Assembly: GCF_008831285.2 (NCBI RefSeq)
Contig: NC_045150.1
Span: 15,311,362-15,375,361 of the forward strand
Direction: 5' to 3'
DNA from: Nymphaea colorata
Lineage: Eukaryota > Streptophyta > Magnoliopsida > Nymphaeales > Nymphaeaceae
Length of the DNA stretch: 64,000 bases
Shown here: positions 34,801 to 47,338 of the stretch, piece after piece
Position numbering within the stretch: the first letter of the stretch is position 1
Layout of the letters: each line of letters opens with the position of its first letter
Notes under the pieces: model-generated
What the model saw: the letters and a program-made list of their open reading frames with translations, nothing else
What the model was told of the DNA's origin: nothing
Database searches by the model: none
Position numbers and translations under genes: made by a program

Positions 34801-37800
34801 AGTGTCTGAGAATCTCCATGGCTGCTTACCATGTAATAGTTCACGAAGCTGCCATTCTTCTTGGCAATAAAAAGTGCAACAGCATAGGCAATGTCGTCAA
34901 CTTTTCTTGTTTTCGGATCACTCCCGAACACTTGGTATCTTGACAGAAAAAAAAGGACGGAAAATTTAGTCTTCAAACTTCTAAGAAGGTGTCTGTGTTT
35001 GATCCTCATAACGTATTAGTCTTCTTTGGTTAGTTAGAAGTTTAGAGCTCCTTGTGACAGGCTAATGTAGCAAAAGCTACCATTTAATCGTCAAACAAGG
35101 ATATGTTTCTCTTCAAAACATACCTAAAAAAGATAAATTGTCACTACATTTGGAAAGATTGAAACGATACAAAATTTTAAAAAGACATCTAAGTTTTGTA
35201 AATACTTGTAAAAAATTGTATATACGTAAAGCTTTAGCAATAACAAAAGAACACTTCAGACGGTCTTGCACCTTACTGAATTGGAATAAAACTTTTAGGT
35301 GCCAATTGGAGCTGTAAAATTCTTTTGGCAGGTTTCTTATTTCCGTGAATGACCAAAAAAGGGAAGCATTTGTACTAATACAGCAGTTTGCCGGTTATTC
35401 ACCATTCCAATTTCAATTATTGTTCCCACAAATATGGTACAAAAGCTACCGAAAACCCTGAATGCTATCAGAATAATGATCCAGCAAAGCAATTAAGGTT
35501 TCAATACTGATTTAGGAAACAATAAGGGTCATTGATTCGGTGGGGAGTTAGGAACTTACTGAGAAGTCCAATTCTCTGTCCACAGAGCTGGCTTCGTAGG
35601 TGAGTTTGGGCCAGCAAAGGTCTCTCCACAGTTCAGTCCATTGCATGTATTTATCTGCATTTAACCATACCAACATTTCAAATCATTATATATATATATA
35701 TAAAAGATTATTGGGCTGTGTGTGAGTAAAATGTGCTTAAAATATCAAGAACGTTGAATGGCATATTTTAAGAACCATATATTGTGGCTTCTTCGGCTCG
35801 AAATTACACAGCTAACTTATTATTCCACAACTTGTCATTCACTTCAGACACCCATAAAAGACAAAAGACCCACGATCGATGCCCTGGATTCCTATTGCTC
35901 AGCTTACTGAACCATAAGGGATGCCATAAATTTCTAGTGTGGAGCATTAAGGTGGCTTTAAATTTGAGGCGTGGATTAAGGTCTCATCTCTTAGTTGTCC
36001 ATAGAAATGCCTAGTTAAATTCTGCAATATTTTAATCTGGATGGGTTCACAACTAGACTTTCTTGAAAACCGTGAACTCGCAATAGTTTTTTAGATAGTT
36101 GGAAAGAGATTGTTTATCTTTGGGGAGACCAGTCTGCGATCCCAATTTTTTGGTCAATCAGCACATTTTTGTGTCGCTATTGGAGGAGAATGTACTCATT
36201 GGCTGCCATGATTCAGCTTTTGTAGACGATGATGACGAAGCTGAAACTTTTTGGCTAAATGGTACTCTTAACAGTTTTACTTTTAGTAATATAATAATAA
36301 ATAAAGCAATTTAATTCATTTGAGCAACCCCTCAAGTTTCAAATGAAGAAAAAGATTACAGCCCACTGCCCCAAAAAAAGGGCTGAAACCTTCCTTCCCT
36401 TTTTCCCTGCTTGTAGGTCCAGGACAGATTCTATGAATCGGTGTGTGAGCAGCTATCCTTGAGGTAAATCGGTCTCTAAGTTACGTTATTCAAAGGTAGA
36501 CATAGACTTTCATCCTCATTATATAATGCATTGATTTTAGATAAGACCATGTGAAAATAATTAATGTCGTAACGTGCTAACTTGTCAAGTGGCTGCCAAT
36601 ATTTGCGGGCATATGCTATAGGCACATTGATATGATCACTGCTGGTCTAGGCTCGTGCATCTACTCCAATGTTACCAATACGGCTCTCTACCGGAGTGTA
36701 TCGGTTTCGGATTTACTTCTGCGATTTTTATTCTCGACGATAAAAAGTTCTCTGATAATAAATCTCCGTTTTTCTAAGACATAGAATCACAAAGAAACGT
36801 TCAGAAGCTTTAAAAAAAAAAGTCAAAATGAAAGTAAAGAAAATTCTAGTAGCCAATCATCTTAGTTTAACACGAAGAAAAATAATTCATTTCAGTGGAC
36901 AAAAAATCAGCTCTCTCTCTCTCCCTATATATATTATACATTATATCATATTATATATATAATATATATAGGAGTTGAGCTGCATGTGTAGGAAGTCAGA
37001 ACATCGATAAATCCATATATATATATATATAACATTTGAGTAGGTTTCATGGTACGTTAGAATAGAACCCACATGCTGAGTTATTTTTTTTAAAGAAAGA
37101 GATAACTTGAACTACTTGGCTTAAGAACTCCAACGTCTCTCCATACTGGGAAGGAGAGAGAGAGAGAGAGAGAGAGAGCTTCCTCTCAATTTACAAGAAT
37201 TAGATATGCTAAAGTGTGTGTGACTAGGTAGGGGCTAATATCAGGAAGAAATATCATATTTAATTAGCAATGATTCGTTTACTTTTATTGGATTACATCC
37301 CATTCATGAGGCTATCAATGCCATTTACGATATATAATTTTAGAAATTAAGAAATTTCAATGTCACTGAATGTCATTACTATTTTACCTTTAGTGCACCG
37401 AATGTGATTTGTGAACTGTAAAAATTTATTTAATCAAAATAAAGATTAAAGAATGGAATTAAAAATGATAAATTGACAAGCAAGACAATGAACATTCGTG
37501 CCCAGGTACGTGACGAACCTTCCATGATCTTCTCAACCAAAGAATGAGAACTTTCACAAAGCAAAATGAAGAGAGGAACGGAAGGAGGAAGAGGTAAGGA
37601 AGAGTGATGCTAACCACAGGATCAGGGGCATCATCTTGCTTGCACATGATCCAAGGGACGCCGGTGTCGAGACCAACCGCCATTTGAGCAGCCCACTTCA
37701 CGTACGCGGCGCCCGCCTTGTGATATCCCATTTCATATGTTCCATACTCATTCTCGATCTGAAACATGTTAACAAAATCGGTTCTCAAAGCAAATCGACA

Positions 37801-39827
37801 AGGCTGCCGATTCAGTGGTAATTCGGTTGTGAATCAGAGATAAATATTAAAATGTTTTTAAAAGTAAATGAATAATATAAGGTCATCAAAAACAAAATCC
37901 CAACTCAAATAAGATCTCATTTCCACATAGAATCGATGATATATATATATATATATAGATGGAGAGCAAGGTTATTATTACCTGAGACATGATGATAGGA
38001 CCTCCTTGTGAAGCATACAGTTTTTCAGATTTCATCAGTTGGACAATCTTGGTGGTAAAGCTCTGCATGTAGAACTGCATGCACCCAACAAGCCAAGCCA
38101 AGTTTAGTCAATATTTAGCTCATGTACGAAACTGGCTCGAGTCCACTCTCAATCTCCATCTAGATTTTTAAAGAGACAAATAGAATACATGGTTGTATTA
38201 AATCCCGAGCATCAAAAAGACTTGATTCGATTCTTGTAAGTGCCAGTATAAGTTTTGGCAAGTATAAGGACCGGTGGAGCCAGAATCTTTTGGCCAAGGG
38301 ATACGAAGGAAGTAATAACTAAGAAGTCTCTCGTTCCAAGTGCAGTTTCCTCGTGTTTTTGAACTTTTAAATAATAAAAATAAATATTTTCTTTTTTTAT
38401 ATAATTTAAATAAAAAAATGGATTTTAAATGTGGATAAATTCCCTATCTGGTACAGATACAGGCTGGTTCCCTGTATTTTTTTAGAGAACCATCCAATTC
38501 TACGGCACTGCCTGAAACAGTACAAATTGAATCCACCACTAGGCAAAAAAGGTATTATAAATTACCATTCTGGTTTGTCTTTTTGGTTTTTCATTTATGA
38601 CAATGCAGTTGGATCCAAACCTAGCGTTTAGGGTAAGGAAGTAAATGGGCTAGATCTGCGATTTTTGGATTTGATAATCTTTTTATTTTACCAGATTCTA
38701 TATTGACCCGACTTTCAAAGCCTTTAAATTGCCTAAATCCGAAGCAATTACATGCCTAAGTTCGAGATGAGACTATGCCAATCTTGAGGGTCTCTAAGAA
38801 ACTGCACATGTTCGTGAAGAAAAAAAAAACAAAATGCGCTACTGATCATGACGGTTTAGTTAGGCATGAGGTACCGACTTTGAAAGGTTTGTTGTTGGTC
38901 CGGAACTCTATGCCTGGAACATCATGCAACCAGAAAGGAAAGCCCCTGCATTTATGGAAGGTAAAAGATTAGTTAATAATTAATTAACTAAAGAAAAATA
39001 TTATATATGAAAAAACTCAAAAAATGAAAATAAAGAATAATTAACAGGGTAGCTGTTTCATACCCATAGTTCCATTCGGACTCGATGTAGGGTCCTAGCC
39101 TCAGGCTAGCATACAGACCCTGAGCCTGAACTTCCTTCAGAAACGCCACCAAGTCACAATTTTCTTCAAAATAATACTGAAAAAAAAAATTAAGGCAAAA
39201 AAAAGGCAGTCAGAAAACATTACTAAAAAGAATATATACAAATTTCTCGAGAAAAAGTGACATAATATTAATATCCGATGCAGCCAAGGATTTTTGAACT
39301 GCAACATCTCTGCGACCCACTAGAGAACAAGAAAGTTCAGTAACATCAAATAAAATTCTGAAATTTCCCGTCAACTAACGGTAAAAAGTGATCCAGAACA
39401 ACCAAACAAGAACACAAACAGAAAAAAATAACGCCACCATAGCAAACTAATTAAGTACTCGAGAAAAGAAAAAGGAAAAAAAAAAATTAAGTTGCATGAA
39501 TTTCTGTTTTTTTCTACTGAAATCAAAAGAAGTTTTTCTGATGGAGGCAGCATCTCTAGATTCAGAGAAACTAAAAGCACTCAGTAATAGACCATTTGTT
39601 CTCTGATCACATAGTAAATTAGTAACCTGTCCAGGCGCGGGCTCATGCAGGTTCCAGAACACGTATGTCTGGATCACATCCAGCCCTCCTTTCTTCGCTT
39701 TTGCTATCAAGTCTGGCCACATCTGCAACATGAATCAGAATTATCAACCATGTCCACAATAAAACAACATACAACCAGCCGACTGTTCAGTCATTACCGT
39801 ACAGAGACTAATGTAAAAATTCAAACT

Positions 39828-39870
<43 letters not shown>

Positions 39871-40263
39871 GAGAAATTGGTGCATAGTAGGAATCTTTTT
39901 ACCGAAGAAACGGACAAGATAGGGGAGGAGGAAAAGAAGCACAACAGGAGAAATGACAGTTTTATTTTGGCGACACAAATGAAGCGAGAAAAGGAACCGT
40001 AAAAACTAAAACGAAGATGAGGAGAGAGAAGGAAGGGGAGTTCATGCCTGCGGCGTGCTCCGAGGGTAGTGGATGGAGCCGGAGAAGAGCATCCTTCTCT
40101 GGCCGTTGATCAAGAGAGACCTCCCATCGTAGCTGATTCCCTCTGGCGCCTGCCCAACTTCTCCTGCCACTGCTGCGGCCACCGCCGCTGCCACGGCAGC
40201 CACCAGCAGCAGCACCACCCGCAGAGCCTTACAGGAGGAGGAGGAGGAGGAGGGAGTGCCCAT
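27679..40263 (-). CDS. BGAL16: Beta-galactosidase, GH35, BGAL16-like, 19 exons
   Basis: The enzyme hydrolyses terminal beta-galactosyl residues, probably in the cell wall. The exons are 40263-40048, 39722-39627, 39176-39064, 38945-38879, 38074-37982, 37758-37615, 35654-35560, 34938-34830, 34654-34570, 33799-33681, 32931-32767, 31953-31775, 31201-31110, 30876-30767, 30629-30522, 30321-30214, 30046-29901, 28613-28277 and 27789-27679. They sum to 2,493 nt and give an open 830-residue frame, with phases matching at every junction. Residues about 14-33 form an Ala/Val-rich signal peptide. The GH35 domain has [14 protein letters not shown] (acid/base Glu199), ALWTENW (nucleophile Glu270) and YHGGTNFG (312). 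A SUEL-type lectin domain fills about 754-829. Start chosen: the first Met before the signal peptide. The order of matches resembles Arabidopsis BGAL16. All introns are GT-AG except the first (GC-AG). The gene is intact. Confidence 0.93.
28799..28862. repeat. TA/TG microsatellite in intron 17
   Basis: A (TA)n block continues into a (TG)n block of more than 30 bp inside intron 17 of the beta-galactosidase gene. Confidence 0.9.
33117..33160. repeat. TA/TG microsatellite in intron 10
   Basis: A short (TA)n then (TG)n run lies inside the intron between exons 10 and 11. Confidence 0.85.
34112..34500. repeat. Tandem repeat of about 130 bp, three copies, in intron 9
   Basis: Three units start at about 34,112, 34,244 and 34,382. 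Each carries AGCTGAAT, then AATTCAC, TTCCATAACTG, ATGAAATACCAAAATA and TGCTACAACAA. They differ by substitutions and small indels, so they are older than the 119-bp duplication. They lie between exons 9 and 10 and should be spliced out. Confidence 0.88.
35655..37614 (-). other. Intron 6 of the beta-galactosidase gene, 1.96 kb
   Basis: This is the longest intron. It contains AT-rich simple repeats (about 36,928-37,030), a GA run near 37,150, and near 36,667 a CAATGTTACC...GTATCGG segment that looks like one end of a hAT-type MITE. No coding exon fits inside it; the open frames near 35,784 and 36,099 show no homology I recognise. Confidence 0.75.
39723..40047 (-). other. Intron 1 of the beta-galactosidase gene, GC-AG type
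   Basis: Exon 1 ends in CAG followed by GCATGA, and exon 2 begins after TTGCAG with ATGTGGCC. Joining them keeps the frame across the conserved STPQ-MWPDL boundary. No GT donor that keeps this protein is visible beside it. The intron also holds a TA/GA microsatellite at about 39,827-39,871. Confidence 0.8.
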
Positions 40264-41459
40264 CTTCCAAGGGCTCTTCGTTGAAGAGATTGAGATGGTC
40301 TGAGGGGGGCGCTGTTACAGGAGAAGGCATCCGGTGGGGAGCTTATGTAATGGCCTGGTAAGGTGCATTGCTGCATCAAGACATGGAGTATAAGTAAAGT
40401 TCCATATAATAATGGTGGAAATTAGCAGATCGATCTAGAGAGAGAGATTGAAGAGGCAACTTGGAAGCAATGACTAAGTACAGAGTCCTCGAGGACGGAC
40501 GAAACGGTCGACATATTTGGAAGACGATAAATGGCGCATGGAAATGGCCACGGCTTTCCTGGAATTGTGTATTGATTGTTTAAGGGAAGGGATTACCTCC
40601 TTCTTTGCATGGCCTTCATTACTTGTCCTTCCTTTTGGGGCTCCCATGTCATCTTAAGGAACTCCGTTACTCAAGCCTTTTCGGTGTCGTGTTGGACCCC
40701 ATTTTAATCTCTCTATTCCCGTCCGTAACTCTCTCTCTCTTTGTGTTTCCAACTTCCCGGTAGATGTATTGACTTCAAGCAATAGATACATATGATATGC
40801 GCACAATAAACTAAAGAAATACGAACCTCAAATTATTCATTTGATCAACTTAGCTGAAGGTACACAAGTTGTTCCATGAAGAAGTAATTTCTTCAAGTGA
40901 ATAACCAACTATTCATTAGTTTTGAGAAAAAAGCCTTGATAGCCTTGACTACCTCATTTCAAATCCCTTTTATGTGTACTCCACAAAGAAACGAACACTA
41001 GAAAGATAAGGATTTGAGAACTTTTTAGTATGTAGCCAAAACCTTAAGTGAAGATGATTCTAGTTATCTAAAGTCATCTAACTCATTTCACCAAGTCCGT
41101 CCATTTTTTACAGAAAAACAACTAAAAAAAAAGTGTAAATTAATATTAGATGACGAAGATATCCAACACATTTTTCTTCTTATTTTTCTCTCCATTATAT
41201 TGGATTGAATGGTGCAAATTATATGACTAGGTGATTTTAAAAAACATATACAGAAAAATTAAATTGTGACTCTAGCTTTTTAGAATCATGGTTAAAGAGA
41301 AAAACAAAAAAAAATTAATGTTCATATTTTTCTCTCAACAATAATGGCTAAGTAACTGTACATAGTCAGTCAATTGATTTCTACGTCTTACTTGAAAATG
41401 TTAGGTTCGAGTATAACATTTAACTCTTCGCCTTCACCATGGTAAAAGGAAAAAGAAAT
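40264..41459. other. Upstream region of the beta-galactosidase gene
   Basis: This 1.2-kb stretch lies between the beta-galactosidase start codon and the tRNA gene and holds no gene I can support. On the gene strand, AT-rich candidates for a TATA box occur near 40,404-40,412 (TATATGG), about 145 nt upstream of the ATG. It therefore probably contains the promoter and 5' UTR. No defined regulatory element is certain. Confidence 0.5.
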
Positions 41460-41531
41460 CGCCGTTGCCGGGGATCGAACCCGGGTCACCCGCGTGACAG
41501 GCGGGAATACTCACCACTATACTACAACGAC
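41460..41531 (-). tRNA. tRNA-Asp (anticodon GTC)
   Basis: The 72-nt minus-strand sequence folds as a cloverleaf. The acceptor stem is GTCGTTG/CAACGGC with discriminator G. The D arm carries AGTGGT, and the anticodon stem CCCGC/GCGGG encloses CTGTCAC with anticodon GTC. The T arm is CCGGG/CCCGG around TTCGATC. Box A and box B regions are intact. A T-run follows on the gene strand within about 12 nt (plus-strand A-run near 41,448-41,452), a normal Pol III stop. It has no intron, and the encoded part has no CCA, as expected for a nuclear gene. Confidence 0.97.
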
Positions 41532-43757
41532 TGTATAAATGTTTTGATTCTTTATATTTAATTAATCTTTTAAAAATAAAACAGTATTGCTGATAATTTT
41601 TTTAGGTTGATTTTTTTAATATAAATTGATTACCAGATGGGGTGGGTATCATGTGGATCAGTTAAATACATGAGAGACCTCCTTGAATACAGCCAATTAA
41701 AGAAAGAAAACAAGGGAAAATCTTGATCAGGCCATAAACTGAAATAATATTCACGCTTTCCAATGGGGTACGCACAGTTCATGTTTAGAGTGTACGCAGC
41801 CAAGAAAGTTGATTCTTTCCGTTTTGTATTGGACACAAATTCAAATTTGGATTTTGATGGAAGAGAGTTATTTTTGAGTCACATAGATACAGAAATGGGT
41901 GCTGTGTGGGCATGGCGACACACTTGGACACGACATTTTTTTCCCTTGTTTTTGTACAAGAAGATTTTTTTTTTTTAGGAAATTGTGCATATTTTGTGGA
42001 ATTTTGAAAGTTTTCATACGTTTTGTGGAATCCTGTAGAATTTTACACAACACACATATATAAGTATTACACCTTTTGTGTCCCTGTAGTCTGAATCCAC
42101 AAATTTTTAAATTGTTGTGTCTGTCGTTGCTCTGCTGAACTGATATCCATATGAGTTAGCTCCATTGTCGAAAATTGGTGAAAAAAATCCAACGCGTTAA
42201 CATCCCTAGATTGGCAGTCACGTTAAACAAGCCTTCAAAGAATACACCAGTCAGTCGACCATATGAACCAAGCAAGCAACCAAATACTACCAACAAAGAA
42301 ACGAACGGAAAAGAGCAAGGTAAAATCAAGGGTTGAAAATGGATTGAATAGAAAGTGGCAATAAATCCCGATTCCTACCACTTGCAACCCTAATTGTGAT
42401 GGAAGAGACTTGAACTCAACATCTTATAGTCAACACGATTTGAGAGCATTTTTTGTTTTGTTTAAGGGGGTGTTTGATATACACAATTTTGGAATTTTAG
42501 AAAAAAAAAATCCTCATTTTTTAAGAAGTTAGAATTATTAAACAAACTGGGTATTTTGTTTCCGTAATTAGGAAACTAAAATTTGTTTCCGGAATTAGGA
42601 ATCTAAAACATGGAATGTTGATTCCATTCTAGTTTGAAAAAGAATTATGATTCTGTAATTTTTCATTCTTGAATCAAAATTCTAAACCATCAAATGCTCT
42701 CTTAGGGAATTTTTGTCCCAAAACACCACTTTTCCATTCTTTCAACTTTGCCCTTAATAGTTCTAAGGTCATGGGTGTATTAATCTTTGTCCCCCTCGGT
42801 ACACAGTTGTATCTGAAGTACCAGCAGATTCAATTTGTTTTGCACACATTATGGGCCGTTGGCAATAAAAATAGTAACGAATTATTTCATGAATCTGCCT
42901 TAAAGACATGCTTGTTATACTGTTATATAAATTTTTTAATGCTTCTGTAAAATCTTTCCCTGCCTCCTGCACCATATTAGAAAATAGTCTCTAGCTTATA
43001 CTAAAAGTAGTTAAAAGTAACTACGGTTAATGTTTTCCGCGGTTAGACAACTGTGGGGGAGGATTATTCTACCCTTACCAAAGAAAATTTTCGCCACCAT
43101 TGTTGTTTAGATTTCTCCATTTGAAATTTGTGTTGTTTTATAGGTGTACAAAATAAACCATACCTGTCTTCTTCTCAAAAGCTTAGATCCAACAAAGGAC
43201 ACGGGCTCACAAATATGGCAAATGCATGGAATGGTTTCTCGTTTTCGTTTTAAAAGCGAATTTTTCACGGGCCCCTTCTTGTTTTTCTTTCCTCGATCTC
43301 TCACCGACTTTCTTTTTCTCCATCTCTTTCCTTTTTCTTCTTTATAACTCTAAATTTGATCAATAATAAGAGAAAAGAAGGAACACAAGAAGCCAGTCCT
43401 TCCGTAATATGGCCCATAAGGTAGGTAGCCGTTTTTCTAGAAGATCTTATTTGGTAAAGGAAAAATATTCAAGAACACGCCTAAAGTGTTGGCCACAATA
43501 CGGGGAACATGCTTAAATTTTTGTTAAGACGCCCAATATTTTGCACCATTAATAAAGTAATATCCTTCTGCCAAACTAATCCGACGTTAGCATGAAACTA
43601 ATTTTGAGGTGTACGTGGATTAGAATACACTTCATATAAACAAGTTTACAAGTTCATTAGTTTGATTTAGCCTATTTGTTTACCTCTTCTCCACCTTCAC
43701 TTGTTCGTTAAACGAGTTGAATTTGAGCCTAAACCAGTTTTTCTTGCTAAACAAGCC
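41532..43757. other. Intergenic stretch with a possible MITE
   Basis: No gene is supported. From about 42,468 (GGGGGTGTTTGATAT) to about 42,708 (ATCAAATGCTCTCTT) the ends look like imperfect inverted repeats around AATTCC/GGAAT-rich sequence, as in a small MITE; no target duplication was confirmed. The remaining open frames lack recognisable motifs. Confidence 0.4.
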
Positions 43758-44420
43758 GAGTTCCAGCTAGGCTATGCTCATTTAAGCTTGACGGAGCTCA
43801 TCATATCATGTTTTATTTGGTTTTCCAAAAGAAGTTTAACCCACACACGTCTCTTTATATAAAAATTTTGAAAAATAATATTTTGACCCTAGCCAAAATT
43901 TAAAAACTTTATATAAAAATTTTGAAAAATGATATTTCGACCCTAGTCAAAATTTAAAAACTTTAATTCAGCCGGCCTCATGAAAAATTTCCCTGCTTGA
44001 ACGTCAATTAGAGTTCAAGTTAGTTTGACTCAAACTCAGCTCATGGACTGCCCTAAGTTGGTCACCTCAATTATTTGAATCATAGAGTTCCAGCTAGGCT
44101 ATGCTCATTTAAGCTTGACGGAGCTCATCATATCATGTTCTATTTGGTTTTCCAAAAGAAGTTTAACCCACAGACGTCTCTCTATATAAAAATTTTGAAA
44201 AATGATATTTCGACCCTAGCCAAAATTTAAAAACTTTATATAAAAATTTTGAAAAATGATATTTCGACCCTAATCAAAATTTAAAAACTTTAATTCCGCC
44301 GGCCTCATGAAAAATTTCTGGCTTTACCCTGCTTGAACGTCAATTAGAGTTCAAGTTAGTTCGACTCAAACTCAGCTCATGGACTGCCCTAAGTTGGTCA
44401 CCTCAATTATTTGAATCATA
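43758..44420. repeat. 327-bp tandem duplication with inner 60-bp repeats
   Basis: The block 43,758-44,084 (start GAGTTCCAGCTAGGCT, end TTGAATCATA) is repeated at 44,085-44,420 with few differences. Each copy itself holds two units of about 60 bp around TTTTGAAAAATGATATTTCG. There is no open frame of note. Confidence 0.9.
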
Positions 44421-45814
44421 AGTTTATTCACCGATTTGGCAGCCCTTCGTAGTGCACAAACTTAGTAAAACTTGAACTACTTGGCTTGGGCTTTATTTGT
44501 ATAAGCACTTGGGCATCTTGACACGCATAATACTCTAGTCAAGTGGATCTTGACATAATGGTTTAAGCATGTAGTCCAGGAAGTAAAAGTCAAATGGCTT
44601 TATTTGAACTTGTTGAAGCTCCAGTAGGCTCGTCACAAGAGTAGGAGTACATTTCGACATCCTTCACACAAATGTGCTGCCATCTTGATATGGCTTCCAT
44701 ACAGGGCCATGCAAACTGGAATTTGAATTGAATGGGCCAGGCTGCTGATCCAATGAATCAGAATCATTGAACTAGCTATGAATCTGCGAGAAAATTATTA
44801 CTACATTAACTTTAAACAAATTTAAAATATATACATAAAAAAATAACTGCAAAAAATAAGAAACACTTTAAAAGTATTTTGAAAACAGAAATCACTTAAT
44901 GGTTTACATCATGCATGGTCTAAATCCCATGGTATCACTCTCTTTCCACGAGCCAACGCCATACATTGACGGCTCCGGGGAAATACTGCTATAAGGGGGC
45001 TTGCCGCTGCACAAGATGGTTTGCGGTAAGAAATTTAAAACTGATTAGCTTGGGGCTTGAGCCGCGCCAACAAGAGGCAACTATCTTGGCACAAGCAGAA
45101 GCTTTGGTGTGGCAAACCCCATTTTAACAAGTCTAATAGGACCAAGAGTTGGCTCTTTTCCAAGCTCAGGTTTTAAGGGATTAGTGAAAACCAGAAAGAA
45201 GAGAAGCAGACATGACACACAATTTTGCTGGTGGAAGATTACAAGATGCTACTTTGTCATTGATAACTAGCTCACCTTACCATGCTTGCCTGGTGAAAGT
45301 CATTGGGGTTCAATGGGCTTTCACATCAAAGTTGTACACTGTTGATGCAGCAACTGCAGATATAGCAAGTTAAAAGGAGTGGAATCTCCCACCCCAACAG
45401 TGGCTTCTCGGCCATTATATATAGACTAAGAGCTCGATAACATATTCAACACCCTTACACCCATTAGCATTCTCATGTTATTCCTGTTTGCATTTTCTCC
45501 GGAACTGGAGCACTATATTGGTAATCGAGCAACAGATTTAGCGCAGCAAATCAGCATTGACCTTCATAAACTCCCAAACTTCATCAAAGAAGGCAGTACC
45601 GATCAGCTCAAAATGCCGAAAACAGCTCCTTTTATTCTTCAATTTCTCAACCATTCGTGCAGGTCCATCTCTTGGGACTAGAGGAATTATCCAGCATCCA
45701 GATCTCATCATTTCAGACTAGTGAGAAGAAAGAACAGTCTCCTGAGTCCTCACGATGCAGAAGGGGTCTGGCATCCTCTAAAGTTGGCAGTCTTTGGCAC
45801 CCAGTAGCTGAGAT
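44421..45814. other. Intergenic stretch and probable 3' UTR of the unidentified minus-strand gene
   Basis: No coding sequence is supported. The part nearest 45,814 is downstream of the stop codon of the two-exon gene tail and is probably its 3' UTR. Plus-strand frames at 45,475-46,225 are shadows over that gene. Confidence 0.45.
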
Positions 45815-46966
45815 TTATTCTCTTGAATTCTCAGGAAAAAATTTGTTGACATCAAAAGGCTGGGACCTGGGATTTGTATTATGGAAGCCAAAGCCTCTGT
45901 CGCTGCCTCCTCTAGCTATTGGAGCAAATGCTGCGAACAGGCAATCAGAACAAATCACTTCATCAAAGTTACACTTCAGAGTGCACAAATATGTTCAACA
46001 ATTAGTGGATCAGCAAATAAAAAAAAGACCTATAAACATTTCTCTAGCCCCACAATATGGAGCAGTAAAAGAAAATTGAAAAATCAAAACCAGAATGTAT
46101 GGGAATATCCATTACGAGACAAGATCCCATTGTTCAGAAGGAAAGAATACATAAACTGGCTCCCTCTCTCTCTCTCCCCTCCCCCCATCCAAACTTTTCT
46201 CTCTCCTCCTTTTCCTGGAAGCTGAGAAAGCCCTTTTCTGTATGGGACAAGAAAACCAACCCCATCTGCTTGAAGTTACCTCAACAGTGGAAAGCTCCAA
46301 TTGGTGAAACTTTGGAAGCTGCCCAGAACACCTAAAGAAAATTCCCTGCTTATTTGTGCTACACAGAGCGCTAAGATACGGGACAATAAGTTATAACAGG
46401 GCTTTAGACAAATAGAAGATGCCATCAACCTGCTAGCACCCATGGAGGAGTTCCATCTCCAACCATGTGATTCTGACGTCCGATGAACAGAGGTAAAAAT
46501 AAATATGCACCAAAATTCAGATCACTACCAATCAACATCGCAAGACCTCATCTAATCAACTAGTACCACGTTACAGACCTAATGCATTAAGCACTAACTG
46601 CTTAAACTCAGGTTCCTTGTTGGACCTACTAGTGGACCTGTTTCTAGTAAGTTGCTAAATAGAACCTTGATCTTGTGCTTTGGCATGACAAACTGATGAA
46701 AGGACAAGAAGCAAACCATTCAACCTGGAAGAGCCATTTTAAATCCTAACAGACAAACTCAAAAGATGGATATAGACCAACAAAAAACTCAAGTTGTGCA
46801 ATATTAAGACCCACAGAAGCTTGCATGTACATCAAATAAATTATAAGATGAGGGCGGGTAAACCTTTTTCTCTCATCCTTCTTTCTCTGTCATACTCAAA
46901 CTTATCACGTATTATCTCAGTCCTGTTCCAAGTATCACCAGGTTTATTGCTGCCAAACCTTTGATC
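45815..46966 (-). CDS. Last two exons of an unidentified conserved plant protein (partial)
   Basis: Two minus-strand exons fit together: 46,966-46,864 (103 nt) and 45,930-45,815 (116 nt, ending in TAA). The upstream acceptor is TTGACTTAG after a pyrimidine-rich stretch; the donor is AAAAG|GTTTAC and the next acceptor TTCGCAG. Joined, they give one open frame of 71 residues and a split Ala codon. The first exon encodes FGSNKPGDTWNRTEII and then a charged run, FEYDRERRMREK; the second has a Gly/Arg-rich stretch and ends FFPENSRE. The conserved look and exact phase fit suggest a real gene. I recall similar plant C-termini but cannot name the family. Upstream exons are not visible before the transposon nest that starts at 47,802. 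Confidence 0.68.
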
Positions 46967-47304
46967 CTAAGTCAAGAAAGAAAGGCACCAAGTTAGAAAG
47001 TTGAAGAGGAATAACTTAATAAGGACTCACTAAAACACTTTAGCACTAAACAAAACAATAACACAACTTTGCTATTTCTCCTCAATGTGCTAGCTTTTTC
47101 TTTGGCATGGATATATCAATCAAATTTCTCACCAGAGGCCCACCATTTGAGGCCAAATTTTTGCCGTAGTAATATAAAAATGCTTTTGCAAGTGATTTTC
47201 TTTTACAATGAGGAAAAGTTACTGTTCGGACTTCATACTGACAATGCCGGAGAGTTGAAAGTTGAAACAATGTATGCATGCATGTACTCTCTCTCTCTCT
47301 CTCG

Positions 47305-47338
<34 letters not shown>

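Noticed and set aside
35784-36314. Nested gene inside intron 6
   Set aside because: Two short frames without start context, motif or splice structure; no support beyond length.
45475-46335. Plus-strand frames that could be a small gene
   Set aside because: They overlap the minus-strand exon at 45,815-45,930, which has correct splice sites and phase. The plus-strand frames have no motif and no splice support.
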